Notes under the pieces: model-generated
Databases searched by the model: none
What the model saw: the letters and a program-made list of their open reading frames with translations, nothing else
Told to the model about the DNA's origin: nothing
Assembly: GCA_964605145.1 (NCBI GenBank)
Contig: CAZSBG010000005.1
Location: 41,750 to 105,749 of the forward strand
DNA length: 64,000 bases
From: CAZSBG01 sp964605145
GTDB taxonomy: Bacteria > Zhuqueibacterota > Zhuqueibacteria > Thermofontimicrobiales > Thermofontimicrobiaceae
Reading direction: 5' to 3'
Translations under genes and position numbers: made by a program
Part shown: positions 44,371 to 56,000 of the stretch, one piece after another
How the letters are laid out: every line of letters begins with the position of its first letter
Numbering within the stretch: the first letter of the stretch is position 1

Positions 44371-45318
44371 CTATCCCAACCGCAAAAACTCCTCGCACAT
44401 GGCGTCCACGGTTTCCGGGCGGTGGCCGGCGGCGACCGGGTCGCTGTACCATCGGGGGATGAATCCGCCTTTTGGCCGGCCTAAATACTTTGCCATGTCA
44501 CGGCAGTATTGGCGAATATCTTCCAGCGAGCCGTGCACCATGGTGTTTTGAATATCCACCGGCGAGAAAAACGTGATGCGCCCGCCGAACCGCTCGCCCA
44601 ATAGTTTTATCCCCATATTTTCCTGCTGATCCATGTGAATCACATCCAGGCCGATTTCGATGAGGTCGTCTAAAATATCGACGATGTAGCCGCAACTGTG
44701 AAGGAATGTCAGGAGCCCGGCTTCGTGCGCCGCCTCGAAAATACGGGCGTAGCGCGGCTTCCAGATTTGACGCCAGGCAGCCGGGGAAATCATCAGTTTG
44801 TCCTGCAGGCCCCAGTCATCCGGAAAAATGTAGCCGTCGATGCCTGCCTCGGCGTATTTTTGGATGGCAACTAAATTCATCTCCACGAGAATATCGATGA
44901 GCCTTCCCAGGTTTTCGGTGGCGTCGTAAATATCCATCCACGTATTTTCCAGCCCGCGGATGAAATGCACCCGCTCGTAAATAGAAATCCCATGCGCCAG
45001 GATGAATTTGTCCGGATGCTGGTCGCGAACGTTTTTAATGGCCTCCCAGCGTCCCGGCTCGTTGATGTTTGGGATTTTCATGTTCTCAAAATCCGACCAC
45101 CGCTTCAAAGGAAAATCCTTCACTTCCCCCAGCGCCATCTCGCCGATATTCTCCCACACAGCGCCCCATTCATCCACGCCGCGACGCGGCCGGTCATCCG
45201 GCGATGGCGACATGCCGGCCCACACAAAATCGGTTCCAAATTTTTTCGGGAAATCGTAGGGAAGACGTTCCGCGCCTTTAAAACAAATGGTGTTTATTAC
45301 GGTTTCTCTACTGGTCAT
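44371..45318 (-). CDS. Uroporphyrinogen decarboxylase-family protein (methyltransferase-like)
   Basis: The 315-residue protein starts at ATG 45318 after AGAGAG; a longer frame to 45405 adds an unlikely N-terminus. It has the UroD barrel but carries FLHSCG, the H-x-C zinc motif of the MtaA/MtbA cobamide:coenzyme M methyltransferase branch, and lacks the N-terminal arginine pattern of true HemE. Many such proteins in environmental bacteria have unknown substrates, often methylated or aromatic compounds. GGFIPRWYSDPVAAGH at the C-terminus may bind the substrate. No corrinoid protein gene is adjacent. Confidence 0.8.
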   Translation of the reverse strand: MTSRETVINTICFKGAERLPYDFPKKFGTDFVWAGMSPSPDDRPRRGVDEWGAVWENIGEMALGEVKDFPLKRWSDFENMKIPNINEPGRWEAIKNVRDQHPDKFILAHGISIYERVHFIRGLENTWMDIYDATENLGRLIDILVEMNLVAIQKYAEAGIDGYIFPDDWGLQDKLMISPAAWRQIWKPRYARIFEAAHEAGLLTFLHSCGYIVDILDDLIEIGLDVIHMDQQENMGIKLLGERFGGRITFFSPVDIQNTMVHGSLEDIRQYCRDMAKYLGRPKGGFIPRWYSDPVAAGHRPETVDAMCEEFLRLG

Positions 45319-45671
45319 TTTCGCTCTCTTTTTTTTATATGAAATGTGAAAGGGTAAACATGAAACGGATAACATACAAAATTTATGATGAAATGTCAAT
45401 ATCAAAAATCGAAGTGTTGCGTTTTAAAATTGATAAAACACCAGCACACGAGTTCACGAAGAAAAGCTTTCAAGATTTTAAATTTTCAGGGCTAAATGAG
45501 TCAATTGAAGCGGGATTTCATTTAAACCTGAAATTTTTATAAAAACGATGGCATTAATGCTGATTATACTGGAATGTAAAACAAGACAATCATTAATTTG
45601 TGTTCTCTGGGGGCTGGTAAGATATAATTATGACCGTGGAAAAAAAAGCAGAAAATTATGGTTAAAACTAC
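45319..45671. other. Intergenic region without supported genes
   Basis: Two short plus-strand frames start at 45339 and 45548. Both lack good ribosome-binding sites and have low-complexity, unlikely composition, so they are not called. Upstream signals for the UroD-like gene should lie at the left end. Confidence 0.35.
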
Positions 45672-45705
45672 GGATCGCGCGCAAGCTTAAAATCGCGCGT
45701 GATCC
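45672..45705 (-). terminator. Hairpin after the CotH-like secreted protein gene
   Basis: GGATCGCGCGC (45672-45682) pairs with GCGCGTGATCC (45695-45705) with one G-T pair. It lies 12 bp beyond the stop codon of the minus-strand gene at 45717, at the usual place for a terminator. Confidence 0.6.
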
Positions 45706-45716
45706 TTTTGTGCTCT

Positions 45717-48700
45717 TTATTTTACCAGCATCATTTTAATCGTGTATTGAAATTCATCCGCGATAAATTTGCCAAAATAAATTCCATTTTGAACCGGGCG
45801 ATTCAAATCATCTGTGGCATCCCATAGAATTGCATGATGCCCGGCCGGGAAATTACCTTCGGCCAGATTTTTTACGCGCTGGCCCATGGCGTTGTAAATT
45901 GTCAGTTGAACTTTGCTGTTTTTAGGCAGTTCAAATGAAATTGTGGTTGTAGGATTGAACGGATTGGGATAGTTCTGCATCAAGGCAAATTCTTTGGGCA
46001 ATTGATTGGAATCACCTGACGGATTCTCCATTGCATTCGTCAACTGAATTTGTCCGGCATAATCTGAGCCGGCATCGCTGAGCACCACCAGCACCGAGCC
46101 ATTCAATCCGTTTTCTTCATTGGTGAATTGCACCACCAAGCTATCGCCAACGCGCCATTGTGTCGAAAAACGACTCACTCCAATCCACCAGTAATTATTT
46201 TCCAATCCAATGCCGGAATTTTCAGAACGCAACACTTCATTCGGACGACTTGTTATCCAGGCTTTCAATGTCAAATTTTCGTCATCACTGGCAAAATCAG
46301 TGGTTCCCTGCAATTCGCCATAAACTGTGTGCGGAACATTATTACCAATAAATACGTCTGCTTCATTTTTTTGGATATCATCCAGTTTTGGATAACTTGC
46401 CTTACAGGCAACGCCCTCGTGGTATTCCGGCCAGACTGTCGGCGACGAAATGCTCACTGAATACGGATAACCAGCCCTGACAGCAAAATTGTTGAACGGA
46501 ACTCCCACAACATGGCCCATGGTTCCCTGACCTTCAGCGTCCCAAACATAAACATCCGTACAATTTGGAATATCCGAGCCCAATTGCTCCGCATCGGTTA
46601 AACCGGATTTTGCCAGTGGCACGCCAATGCGATTGATATCCGTGCCTTCTGTGGTAACCAGATCAAAACTGACATCTGCATACGATCCGGCGACTGTCCA
46701 GATGGTGTCTTTGGAAACGTTGACCGTATACGGCTGACCGGGGAACACGTCAAAATCATTGAACGGCTGGCCTTTCACATGGCCCACTGAACCCTGTCCG
46801 TTCGCGTCCCACCAGTACACGTCGGTGCAATAGGGAATTGCCTGAGCCAAATCTTCAGCAGTACATATGGGGGAGCGAGTATCCGCGGTATTCATCAACA
46901 CGACAATGCGGTTGATGTCCGTGCCTTCTGTGGTAATCAACTCATAATCAAATTCACCGGCCACGTTGGACGGCTGAGATTCCTCTTCCGAAACCGCTGT
47001 GACCTTATAAAAATAATTGGTCGCCACATCTCCGACAATATCCGCGCCATTGCCGGTATCTGTCCATTGCACACCCTCAGTTCCGGCATCCTCGTCGCTA
47101 ATTGCTGTTGCAATGCGGTTGGAATCGCCGGCACCATCTGGCACAAAGTCATAGTGGGTGTCGCGATAAACATTATAAGCCGAAATCCCATCCACCTGGC
47201 TCCACTCCAGTAAAATATTCTCTCCGACTACCGAAGCCCGAAGATCGGTAATATCAGGTTGTGATTGATTTGAATTTTCTTCGCCCGGGGTGCCGTGATT
47301 TTCCGAGGCCTGCCAATTTTGCCCCAGCGTGTTATCCAATTCAGGGTCGATCAATTCCAGCGTGGGGCCATTGCCATCAGGCGCTGTGGGCCAGGGATCG
47401 TCATCATCGTAGCTCACCGAATCCACCAAATTCATTTCGGCATTGTAAATGCGGACATCATCGCCGCCTCCGCCCAGGCCAAAATCTACATCCCCGATAA
47501 CATTCGTCACCTCAGGGAACAAGCTGCCAAATGCAGACTGATCCATGCTCAGTATCAAATAGCCGTGAGCCGGAATCGTTGTTCCGTCCGGAAAAATGAA
47601 ATCATGCTCATCATCATCGTCGCGGAAATGCCAGTTGCTCACATTGATGGAATTGTCTGAATTGTTGTACAACTCCACCCAATCCTCCGGATCGAACTCG
47701 GATGCACTGTTGTAATTGATTTCATTGATGACTACCACGTATTCCTGGGCAGAACCTTCAAAAATGGGATGGACGGAATCATCATCATGTAACGTTACAG
47801 TGACGAGCGGGGTTTCCGGCAGCGAGGGATCGCTCCACCTCACAAACTGATAGCCGGCATCCGGAATGGCCTCCAGCTCGATGGGGATCGCGTCGAAATA
47901 AACGCCGGTCCAGGGAAATGACTGCACATAAATGGTGTTAACGCGCACGCGCCCTTCACCTCCCTGTGGAGTGTTGATCGTCAGATCGTGATTTTCAGAA
48001 ATACCAAATTCTTCCCGAATATGCCTTCTGCAATAACCAGGACGCCTGTTAGCAAAATCACGCAATTCATCATCAATACCATCTTCTTCCCATTGTTCAG
48101 GCGAACTGCCCCACTTGTCTGTTTCAAAACTGATATCTTCGCGGTAATAAGCCTCCAGCGAATCAATTAAATGATTTACATTTGATGACAGAAAAATCGT
48201 ATTTAATAGATCAGCATATCGGTTGATGAAGTGATATTCATAGTCCTGGTTTTCGAGTAATTTTCTCAGGATTAATGTGCTTTCGTCATCCCGAGTCGCC
48301 CATTCCAGTGTATTGCTATTCACCCCATACGGACCAAAACATCCATCCATATCCCACAAAATCCAGCGCCAAACAGCGTCTTCTTTATTCGGCCGGAATG
48401 CATACAAATTGTGATGCGGCCAGTCTTCATTTCCTCCAAATATTTCCACAATATTGTAATCTGTAAAATTATCGACATCCATGAGCGTCTGCGCTGTTTC
48501 AAAATTTGAATTTATACTCAAATCATGGCTCTCGAAAAAACTTATCATTTCATTCCATTCGACCATATCTCCTTCTTTCGCATACCTTCCATTTTCAATG
48601 AGATCAGCATCGGATTCACCAAAATTGGTCTCGATATAATACTTATCGATCCTTTCGATCATATTATACACACCCCATTGGTCTCCATTAAGAAATAACG

Positions 48701-49874
48701 CAACAGGGTGATTGGCAGCATAGATTATATCGATTTTTCGGCCGAAATCGTGCATGAGCGGATCACGCAATAATGTCCAGCCATGACCATACGGATTTGC
48801 AGGCTGATCCGTTCCCGCAGAATGAACGATGAGGCGTTTATATTCATCCATATTGCTTTTTGCTTCAAAAACCGCATAATTCAACCAGCTCTGTCCATAT
48901 TCGCTTCGAAAATAGAGACGGAATGGTTTCTTATCGTACTCGCGCGAGGTATCACCGTGAATCCTCAATCCAATATTTTCTGAAAAACCCAACTGATCAT
49001 CACCTTTAAAAAATTCGACCGATGCAGGTCTCTCCCAATCATCTCCTTTCTCACTCCAATTCGTATAAATGCCGATTTCATCATCCCAGAGATTATCAGG
49101 ATCGGTGACAACAGAAAGCGTAGCAATATCAAAATTTTCGTTGATGATGTAGGAACTGGTTGTGATTTCACTCGGGTCATAGCCGCTTCGATAGGATTTT
49201 GCGCGGACAACCGTGGTTTCGGTCAGAAGGATGGGCGATGTATACACAGCGCTTCCTTCGGTGGGATCAGCCCCGTCCAGGGTGTAGCGAATGGTCGTAT
49301 TTTCCTGAGGCGCGCTGAGTTCGACTGTCACCGAACCGGAGTAGAATCCAGCGGATGGTGAAAAAACAGGAGGCTCCGTTGTGAGCGAGCCACTATGCAC
49401 ATTGGCATCTCCCGGGCTGGATTCTTCCATGAAATACCACGAATCCTCGCCGTCCGGGTAACGGCCAAATGAAATATCCGTGGTTTGCTCGCCAAAGGTG
49501 AGAGAGTCCACGAAATCGGTTCCATCGTAAAGACCGATTTCCTCACCATCTTTGCCCAGTTTGAAATTGGCATGAAGTTCGCCCTGATCGCCATCATCAT
49601 CCGCCCAAATAATTAAATAGCCTTTTGCAGGAATAGAAACATCCGGGCAGGCCCACTGCGTGGGATCACCCAGATCATCGGTCATATAATAGCCGGACAG
49701 ATTGATTGCATAATCATAATCGTTGTACAGCTCGATCCAGTCGTCGTAGTCGCCGGCATTGTCGGTGATGATGTTGTCATTATCGGCCATGAATTCATTG
49801 ATGACCAACTGCGCATGAAGCGGAGCTGCCACCAACATAAACAGAATCAGTAGCAACAAAGCAGTCTTTCTCAT
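45717..49874 (-). CDS. Secreted CotH-kinase/lamin-tail-domain protein with type IX tail
   Basis: The 1385-residue protein has a signal peptide (residues 1-21). A lamin-tail domain (about 22-150) is followed by a chitobiase-type beta domain (about 165-245; TIRYTLDGADPTEGSAVY). A CotH kinase-like domain (about 255-620) has WILWDMDGCFGPYG as its metal-binding motif. A second lamin-tail domain (about 705-845), a fibronectin-III-like segment, and two related roughly 90-residue domains that each start TEGTDINRI follow. The last 90 residues (YPNPFNPTTTISFELPKNSK onward) are a FlgD-like outer-membrane sorting tail. CotH proteins phosphorylate proteins or bind surface structures; the target here is unknown. 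Confidence 0.87.
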   Translation of the reverse strand: MRKTALLLLILFMLVAAPLHAQLVINEFMADNDNIITDNAGDYDDWIELYNDYDYAINLSGYYMTDDLGDPTQWACPDVSIPAKGYLIIWADDDGDQGELHANFKLGKDGEEIGLYDGTDFVDSLTFGEQTTDISFGRYPDGEDSWYFMEESSPGDANVHSGSLTTEPPVFSPSAGFYSGSVTVELSAPQENTTIRYTLDGADPTEGSAVYTSPILLTETTVVRAKSYRSGYDPSEITTSSYIINENFDIATLSVVTDPDNLWDDEIGIYTNWSEKGDDWERPASVEFFKGDDQLGFSENIGLRIHGDTSREYDKKPFRLYFRSEYGQSWLNYAVFEAKSNMDEYKRLIVHSAGTDQPANPYGHGWTLLRDPLMHDFGRKIDIIYAANHPVALFLNGDQWGVYNMIERIDKYYIETNFGESDADLIENGRYAKEGDMVEWNEMISFFESHDLSINSNFETAQTLMDVDNFTDYNIVEIFGGNEDWPHHNLYAFRPNKEDAVWRWILWDMDGCFGPYGVNSNTLEWATRDDESTLILRKLLENQDYEYHFINRYADLLNTIFLSSNVNHLIDSLEAYYREDISFETDKWGSSPEQWEEDGIDDELRDFANRRPGYCRRHIREEFGISENHDLTINTPQGGEGRVRVNTIYVQSFPWTGVYFDAIPIELEAIPDAGYQFVRWSDPSLPETPLVTVTLHDDDSVHPIFEGSAQEYVVVINEINYNSASEFDPEDWVELYNNSDNSINVSNWHFRDDDDEHDFIFPDGTTIPAHGYLILSMDQSAFGSLFPEVTNVIGDVDFGLGGGGDDVRIYNAEMNLVDSVSYDDDDPWPTAPDGNGPTLELIDPELDNTLGQNWQASENHGTPGEENSNQSQPDITDLRASVVGENILLEWSQVDGISAYNVYRDTHYDFVPDGAGDSNRIATAISDEDAGTEGVQWTDTGNGADIVGDVATNYFYKVTAVSEEESQPSNVAGEFDYELITTEGTDINRIVVLMNTADTRSPICTAEDLAQAIPYCTDVYWWDANGQGSVGHVKGQPFNDFDVFPGQPYTVNVSKDTIWTVAGSYADVSFDLVTTEGTDINRIGVPLAKSGLTDAEQLGSDIPNCTDVYVWDAEGQGTMGHVVGVPFNNFAVRAGYPYSVSISSPTVWPEYHEGVACKASYPKLDDIQKNEADVFIGNNVPHTVYGELQGTTDFASDDENLTLKAWITSRPNEVLRSENSGIGLENNYWWIGVSRFSTQWRVGDSLVVQFTNEENGLNGSVLVVLSDAGSDYAGQIQLTNAMENPSGDSNQLPKEFALMQNYPNPFNPTTTISFELPKNSKVQLTIYNAMGQRVKNLAEGNFPAGHHAILWDATDDLNRPVQNGIYFGKFIADEFQYTIKMMLVK

Positions 49875-50081
49875 AAAGCCTCCCCTCTTTAATGAAATGT
49901 GAATACTGCCTAAAGGATTAAATTGTTGATTTGAAATCCAAGATTCCGAAAAGAAATCTGTGTAAGAATTAAATTGCAGAAATATAGAGATTTCTCGTTC
50001 CCTACCCCTGTTCGGAACAACAGCTTCTCTGCCATTAAAATGACAATTTTTGTTTAACCCGGAGCCATGTAAAATGAAGCA

Positions 50082-53000
50082 TCACCGGATAAGTGTCATT
50101 TTGATGGTTTTATGAAATTCACCGGCATGTAACAGGACCAGATAAATACCATTGCCGACAGGCTGTGCCCTGGCATTTTGTCCATTCCAGGTAATGGAAT
50201 ATTTGCCGGCTGAATAAAATCCATTCATAAGCTGTTTAATTTCCTGTCCCAGTGAATTATAAACGATCAGTTTTACATCGCTATCCACCGGGATGTCGAA
50301 AGCAATCGTGGTTGTAGGATTGAAGGGATTTGGATAATTTTGATGCAGGTTAAATTGCTCCGGAATGGTGGGTGGTGATTGCTCTTCCCGTGCGAATTGA
50401 TCCTGATGAAGCTTTTTCGCGAGGTTTCCATTGAAGATATACGTTTCGATGTCGAGGTTGGGATCAGTCGTAATCACCAGCCAGTTGATGCACGCATGAG
50501 TTTCTCTCGGATATAAATTAAGAATATTTTCCCCGGCCGTCACTTCGAAAGCATGTTGTTCGTCCACCTTCTCATCGTACACCCAGCTCCGCTGCCAGCC
50601 GTCCGGTAATCTTTTCATCCCGTTCCACTTACAATGGTCAGCGCCATTCATTTGAATCCAAAAGCTGTCATCGTTCCCGGAATGATTCGCATCGATTTCT
50701 GCGAATACATAAATCGTTGTCACACCTTCCGGCACAGTGAAAGAATAATCGAGTTGATATTCACCGGATGGCCCTTCCAGGTCATTGACATCTGCCATTA
50801 GACAATTTTGTCCGTCATTTATAATATTTTCCCACCCGCTGTTGGGAAGTGATGGACTATCCTCTGCCTGCCATTCGGCCAAAATGGTCTCCGTGGGCTC
50901 GCCGGTTATTGATAGCGTGACAGGCACGTCCACCGGGTCATTGCTTGCATTGGCATCTGAGATGCGGACATTGGTCTCATAGGTTCCTTTGCCCAGTCCG
51001 GTAATACTTACAGACACTGTAACTTTGTCTCCAGAGCCGCCGCTGCTATTTGTCAATTCCAGCCAGGATGCTTCCGGCGATTCAACCGCAGTCCAGGACA
51101 GTGTTCCTCCACCGCTATTGGTGACAGCGATGGTTTGGTCAGCGGGATCATCTCCTCCCTCCACGGCAGTGAATGACAACTCAGATGGATCAACCGAAAT
51201 GATTGGATCAGATGGCGGTTCACTGCCCAATTGATACGCCTCGATGTCCAAATTGGGATCAGTGGTAATTACCAACCAATTCATATAAATGCCATTTTCC
51301 CGAGGATAGACGTTCAGTGTATTTGAGCCGGTTTCCACCTGAAATGGATGGCAGTCATCCACTTTTTCATCGTAAATCCAGCTGCGCTGCCAGCCATCAT
51401 CGAGTCGCCTGAGACCATTCCATTTGACCAGGTCGGAGCCATTCATTTGGATCCAAAAGCTATCATCATCCCCGGAACGATTGGCATCCACTTCCGCGAA
51501 TACGTACACTGTGGTAATACCGGATGAAACATTGAATGAATAATCGAGCCGATAGTCATCGTTTGGTCCTTCGATGTCGCTGGTCAATGCTTTGACACAA
51601 AGCTGGTTTTCATTTGTCATCACTTCCCAGCCGGTTTTTGGCAGCGAGGGACTGTCTTCTGCCTGCCACTCCGCTAAAATTGAACTGCTTGGGACTTCAT
51701 TCACCGTTAACGTGACAGGCACATCCACAGGGTCGTTTATCGCATTGGGATCACTGATCCGAACAGCGCCCTCGTAAGTACCTATGGCGCGTCCCTCTAT
51801 ATTCACGGATACGGTCACCTGATCACCAGATCCGCCGCTGGTGTTAGAGAGAGACATCCAGGATTCTTCCGGATGCTCACTGGCAGTCCAGTTCAACTCT
51901 CCCGCACCTGCATTTGTGACTGTTATGGTTTGGCTGCCAGGATTGTCCCCTCCTTCCGTGGCAGAAAATGATAATGATGTTGGATTCACCGCAATCTCAG
52001 GCTCTGTTGTCGAATGATAATCATACGCGCCCATATCGGCGCCATCTTTGCCAGCGTTAATACAGGGCGAGGATGCAGTCAAATGAAAATTCCCATTATC
52101 GGCATCGACAAACCCCGGTGAGCCAACACTGACCTCAAAAATATTATTGGGTAATGGGGCACCCCACCTGTCAGGATCGGCAGGCCACGGCTCCCGACCG
52201 ATATAGGAATAGTCGGTATAATCCCTTGCCCACGACCATACATCAGGATAAGCGGAGTTCGGATTTCTCGGATTGACACTGCCCCAGACAATGCAATTGT
52301 AAAAATCGTGATTTGTATTGGCGACTTCAACCCCTTCATGCCAGGGTATTTCCAGACCATAGGAATTATTATTAACAATGGTGCAATGGCTCACTGTGAC
52401 CGTCACAGTGGTCTCCTCCCTGATTTCAAGGGCGCCGCATTGTGATGTGCAGTCCCAAATAACTGCGCGTTCAATGAAAATTTCTCCGCTCTGATTGGAT
52501 GAATCCACCATGATTCCTGCGCCCCAATCGGCATCGCAAGACTGGATATAAACATTTCTGACGGTTACATTTGTCGAATTTTCAATCAGAATACCGCCAC
52601 CCGATTCTCCTTCAGCAGATTTCCCGTTGATCAGTTTAAAACCATCCACAAGACAATTTGAAGAGACCGTAATGCAGCGGCCATTGCCTGTCCCGTCAAT
52701 AACAGTTGTACTTATTCGCTCGAGCACATCCCCTCTTTCTTCAATTGACGTTTCATCTCCATAGAAACAGCCATAAAGATTGACACTGGTGGTCAGTATC
52801 ACATGCTCGGCATAATGACCCTGAGCCACCCAGATTTCACTGTTCTCAGTTGCGAAATTTATTGCGTCATTAATGCTTGTATAAACCGGAGATCGATTCT
52901 CCCATGCATTGGGGCTATCCCCGGGATGCCTGACATATAAAACGTCCGCAGGTCCGCTTCCCGCGACTGTCATGTAAATAGCCACATCCTGATTCCCGCC

Positions 53001-56000
53001 ATTGGAAGTAACGCTGATGTTACCTGAATAAGAACCTTCCGCAAGGCCATCCCGATTCACGGTGACAAATACATTCTCAGATTCACCTTCATTCAAAGAA
53101 CCGATGGAGGGAGACACTGACGTAATCCATGACTCGTCAGGATTTTCTGTCGCATTCCAGTCCAGCGTGCCTCCGCCTGTATTGGACACTGTAAAATTCA
53201 TGCTAATTGCGGTTGTACCGAAATCGAGTGAGGTGGGCTCAACGGTAAGTATTGGCTCAGTACGCGGAACCGTCATAATGACTGTAATATCCTGGTCTCC
53301 CCCGTTGGACGAGACAGTAATGGTCCCGGTATATTCCCCCGGTTCCAGACCACTCCTTTCCACATTAACTGTGACAGTTCCTGAATAGCCACCATCCAAT
53401 GTGCCGCTGGAGGGACTCACTGAAGTGATCCAGGTTTCATCAGGATTTTCCGCGGCGCTCCACTCCAGCGTGCCCCCGCCATCGTTCGTAACATTAAACG
53501 TCATGCTCGATGCCGACGTGCCAAAATTCAACGTGGTCGGTTCAACAAAGAGCACTGGATCCGTGGGCATGGAAGATGAAGAAATCACCTCGATGGCCGA
53601 TATTTTGCCGGCATCTTCTGTCGCTGTGAAATCGATGTCCAGGACGCCATCATTGACTTCAACCATGTACGATTTGGATGTTGCCACATCATGGCCAATT
53701 TCAGCAAAAATATCATAATCATCCAAAACAATGTTTTCTTCGAGTGCAACATCAAATATTCGCCGTCCTGCAGCCTGGTGGTAAATTTCTGCAAAATGAA
53801 GAATGACATTATAGCTGCCCTCTGCCACATCAAAGCGATAACTGAATGATGCCTCCCACCTTTCTCGCTGATATAATTCATCATCATCCGTTCCTGCGAT
53901 GGAATTCGACGTGGAATAAGTTCTCCCACCGATGTATCCCCAATTCCCGGAAGAATAGGCCTGTTCCGCATCCCAGTATTGTCCCTCTCCATCCATATAT
54001 CCGGAACCGGCGCCACAATTTACGCGCTGCGTGTATGCAGGTGTGGGATCAACTGTCATGGTGACGATGATATCCTGCTCACCCCCATTGGAAGTGACCG
54101 TAATTATTCCTGAATAATCGCCCTCTTCCATTCCGCTTCTATCCACTGTTACTGTCACAATCTCTGTTTCATCTGCGGTCAAGCTCCCGCTTTCCGGCGA
54201 AATAGAGGTCATCCACGTTTCATCCGGATTCTCATACGCATTCCAGTCCAGCACATCCCCGCCGCTATTTTGCACTTCAAATGTCATACTCGTTTGATTC
54301 GCACCGAAATCCAGTTGGGTGGGATTCACTGACAGGGCAGGCGGCCCCGGCACCGACATGGTAATGAGCACATCCTGTGTACCACCATTTGAAGTGACGG
54401 TAATCATCCCGCTGTATTCACCTTCAGTCAGCCCTGTTCTGTCGATGTTTACGGTCACCAGTTGCGAGCCTCCTCCACTCAAATTTCCGCTGGATGGGCT
54501 AACCGAAACTATCCATGATTCGTCGGGATTCTCGAACGCCTCCCATTCCAGGGTACCGCCGCCGCTATTGCTCACCTCAAAGGAAAGGCTGGTTTCTCCT
54601 CCGCCAAAATCCAATTGAGTCGGATCCACGGATAAAATAGGATCCCTATTATTCGATTTGAAAAAGTAGATTTTCCCGCCCCATTCGTACACTTCGCTGT
54701 AATAGGTCGCTGATGTAAAGATGTCATTTAATCCATCAGCGTTGACATCCCCGGCCGTTGCCACTGCATAACCGGCGTAATCGCCGGGATGTTCACCCAC
54801 AAAATATTCATCAATTTCAGCCAGGGAAACATTTTGTTGCCAGCCGGAGGATTTTCCTTTGATCACGTACATTTTGCCGGCATCTTCTCCATTCTGATCA
54901 TTGTACCAGGCGCCGATCAAAAAATCATCATAGCCATCGCCATCCACATCGCCGGCATCCTGGACGTCCCAGCCGGCCTCATCGCCAACAGCCTCGCCGT
55001 GGAATGATGCATCGGCATCAGCCAGATTGCTGATCCACCCGCTACTTCTTCCAAGAATCAAATGCACCTTGCCGGCAGAATCCCCAAATTTATCATTCCA
55101 GGGTTCACCCACCAAAATGTCATCGTAACCATCACTATTCACATCCCCGGCGCGCGATACCCGCCACAGGTACCAGCTATCTTCAGGCTCGCGCTCCAAA
55201 ATTACGTCCGCGTTATCCACATGCGTATTTCGTCCCCAGTCCACTTCACGTCGTCCAAAAAAGATATACACCTTTCCACCCCAATCCGCAAGAATCCCGA
55301 AATCAGGTATTCCATCGCCATTAACATCGCCAAGCCCATCGACGGAATAGCCAAGACGATAGCCATCTATTCCACAATAAAATGAAGCATCTGCATCGGC
55401 GATATCGTCATTGCGATCCCAGCCGGATGCTTTTCCCAGAAACAAATAAGCTTTACCTCCGTCCTCGCCACCGTAATCATTGAAAGGCGCTCCGCAAATA
55501 AAATCATCATAGCCGTCCCCATTAATATCGCCAACGATTGCCGCAGAAACTGCCTGAAAATCACCTTCATTTTCCTGAATATACGAAGCATCCGCACTTG
55601 ATTTCAGCCTGAAACTTGTGCCCCAGTCCGGATTGGATTTACCAAAAACAAGATAAATGTATCCCCCCCCGGCTGCAATGACTATATCATCGAATCCATC
55701 GCCATTAATATCTCCATTTCCCCCGAGATAATAACCGACTGCCTCGTGTGCATTGCTACCAAGAAAAATCGCATCTGCATTGTTCAACGATATGTTATGT
55801 CCCCAGTCTGCATCACTTTTTCCCATCATTAAATAAACGACGCCATTATTGTATTCGTATCTGTCATTATGAAAAGCCCCGATCATAAAATCATCATATC
55901 CATCGCTGTTCATATCACCGGCAGAATGCATGTAATAGCCAACACGTTCATAATTGTGCGTGCCCAGGAATGAAGAAGAAGGCGTCATGTTATTTTGTGG

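Noticed and set aside
45339..45739. Two small plus-strand frames between the UroD-like and CotH genes
   Set aside because: Both lack ribosome-binding sites, and the second overlaps the terminator and the end of the CotH gene.
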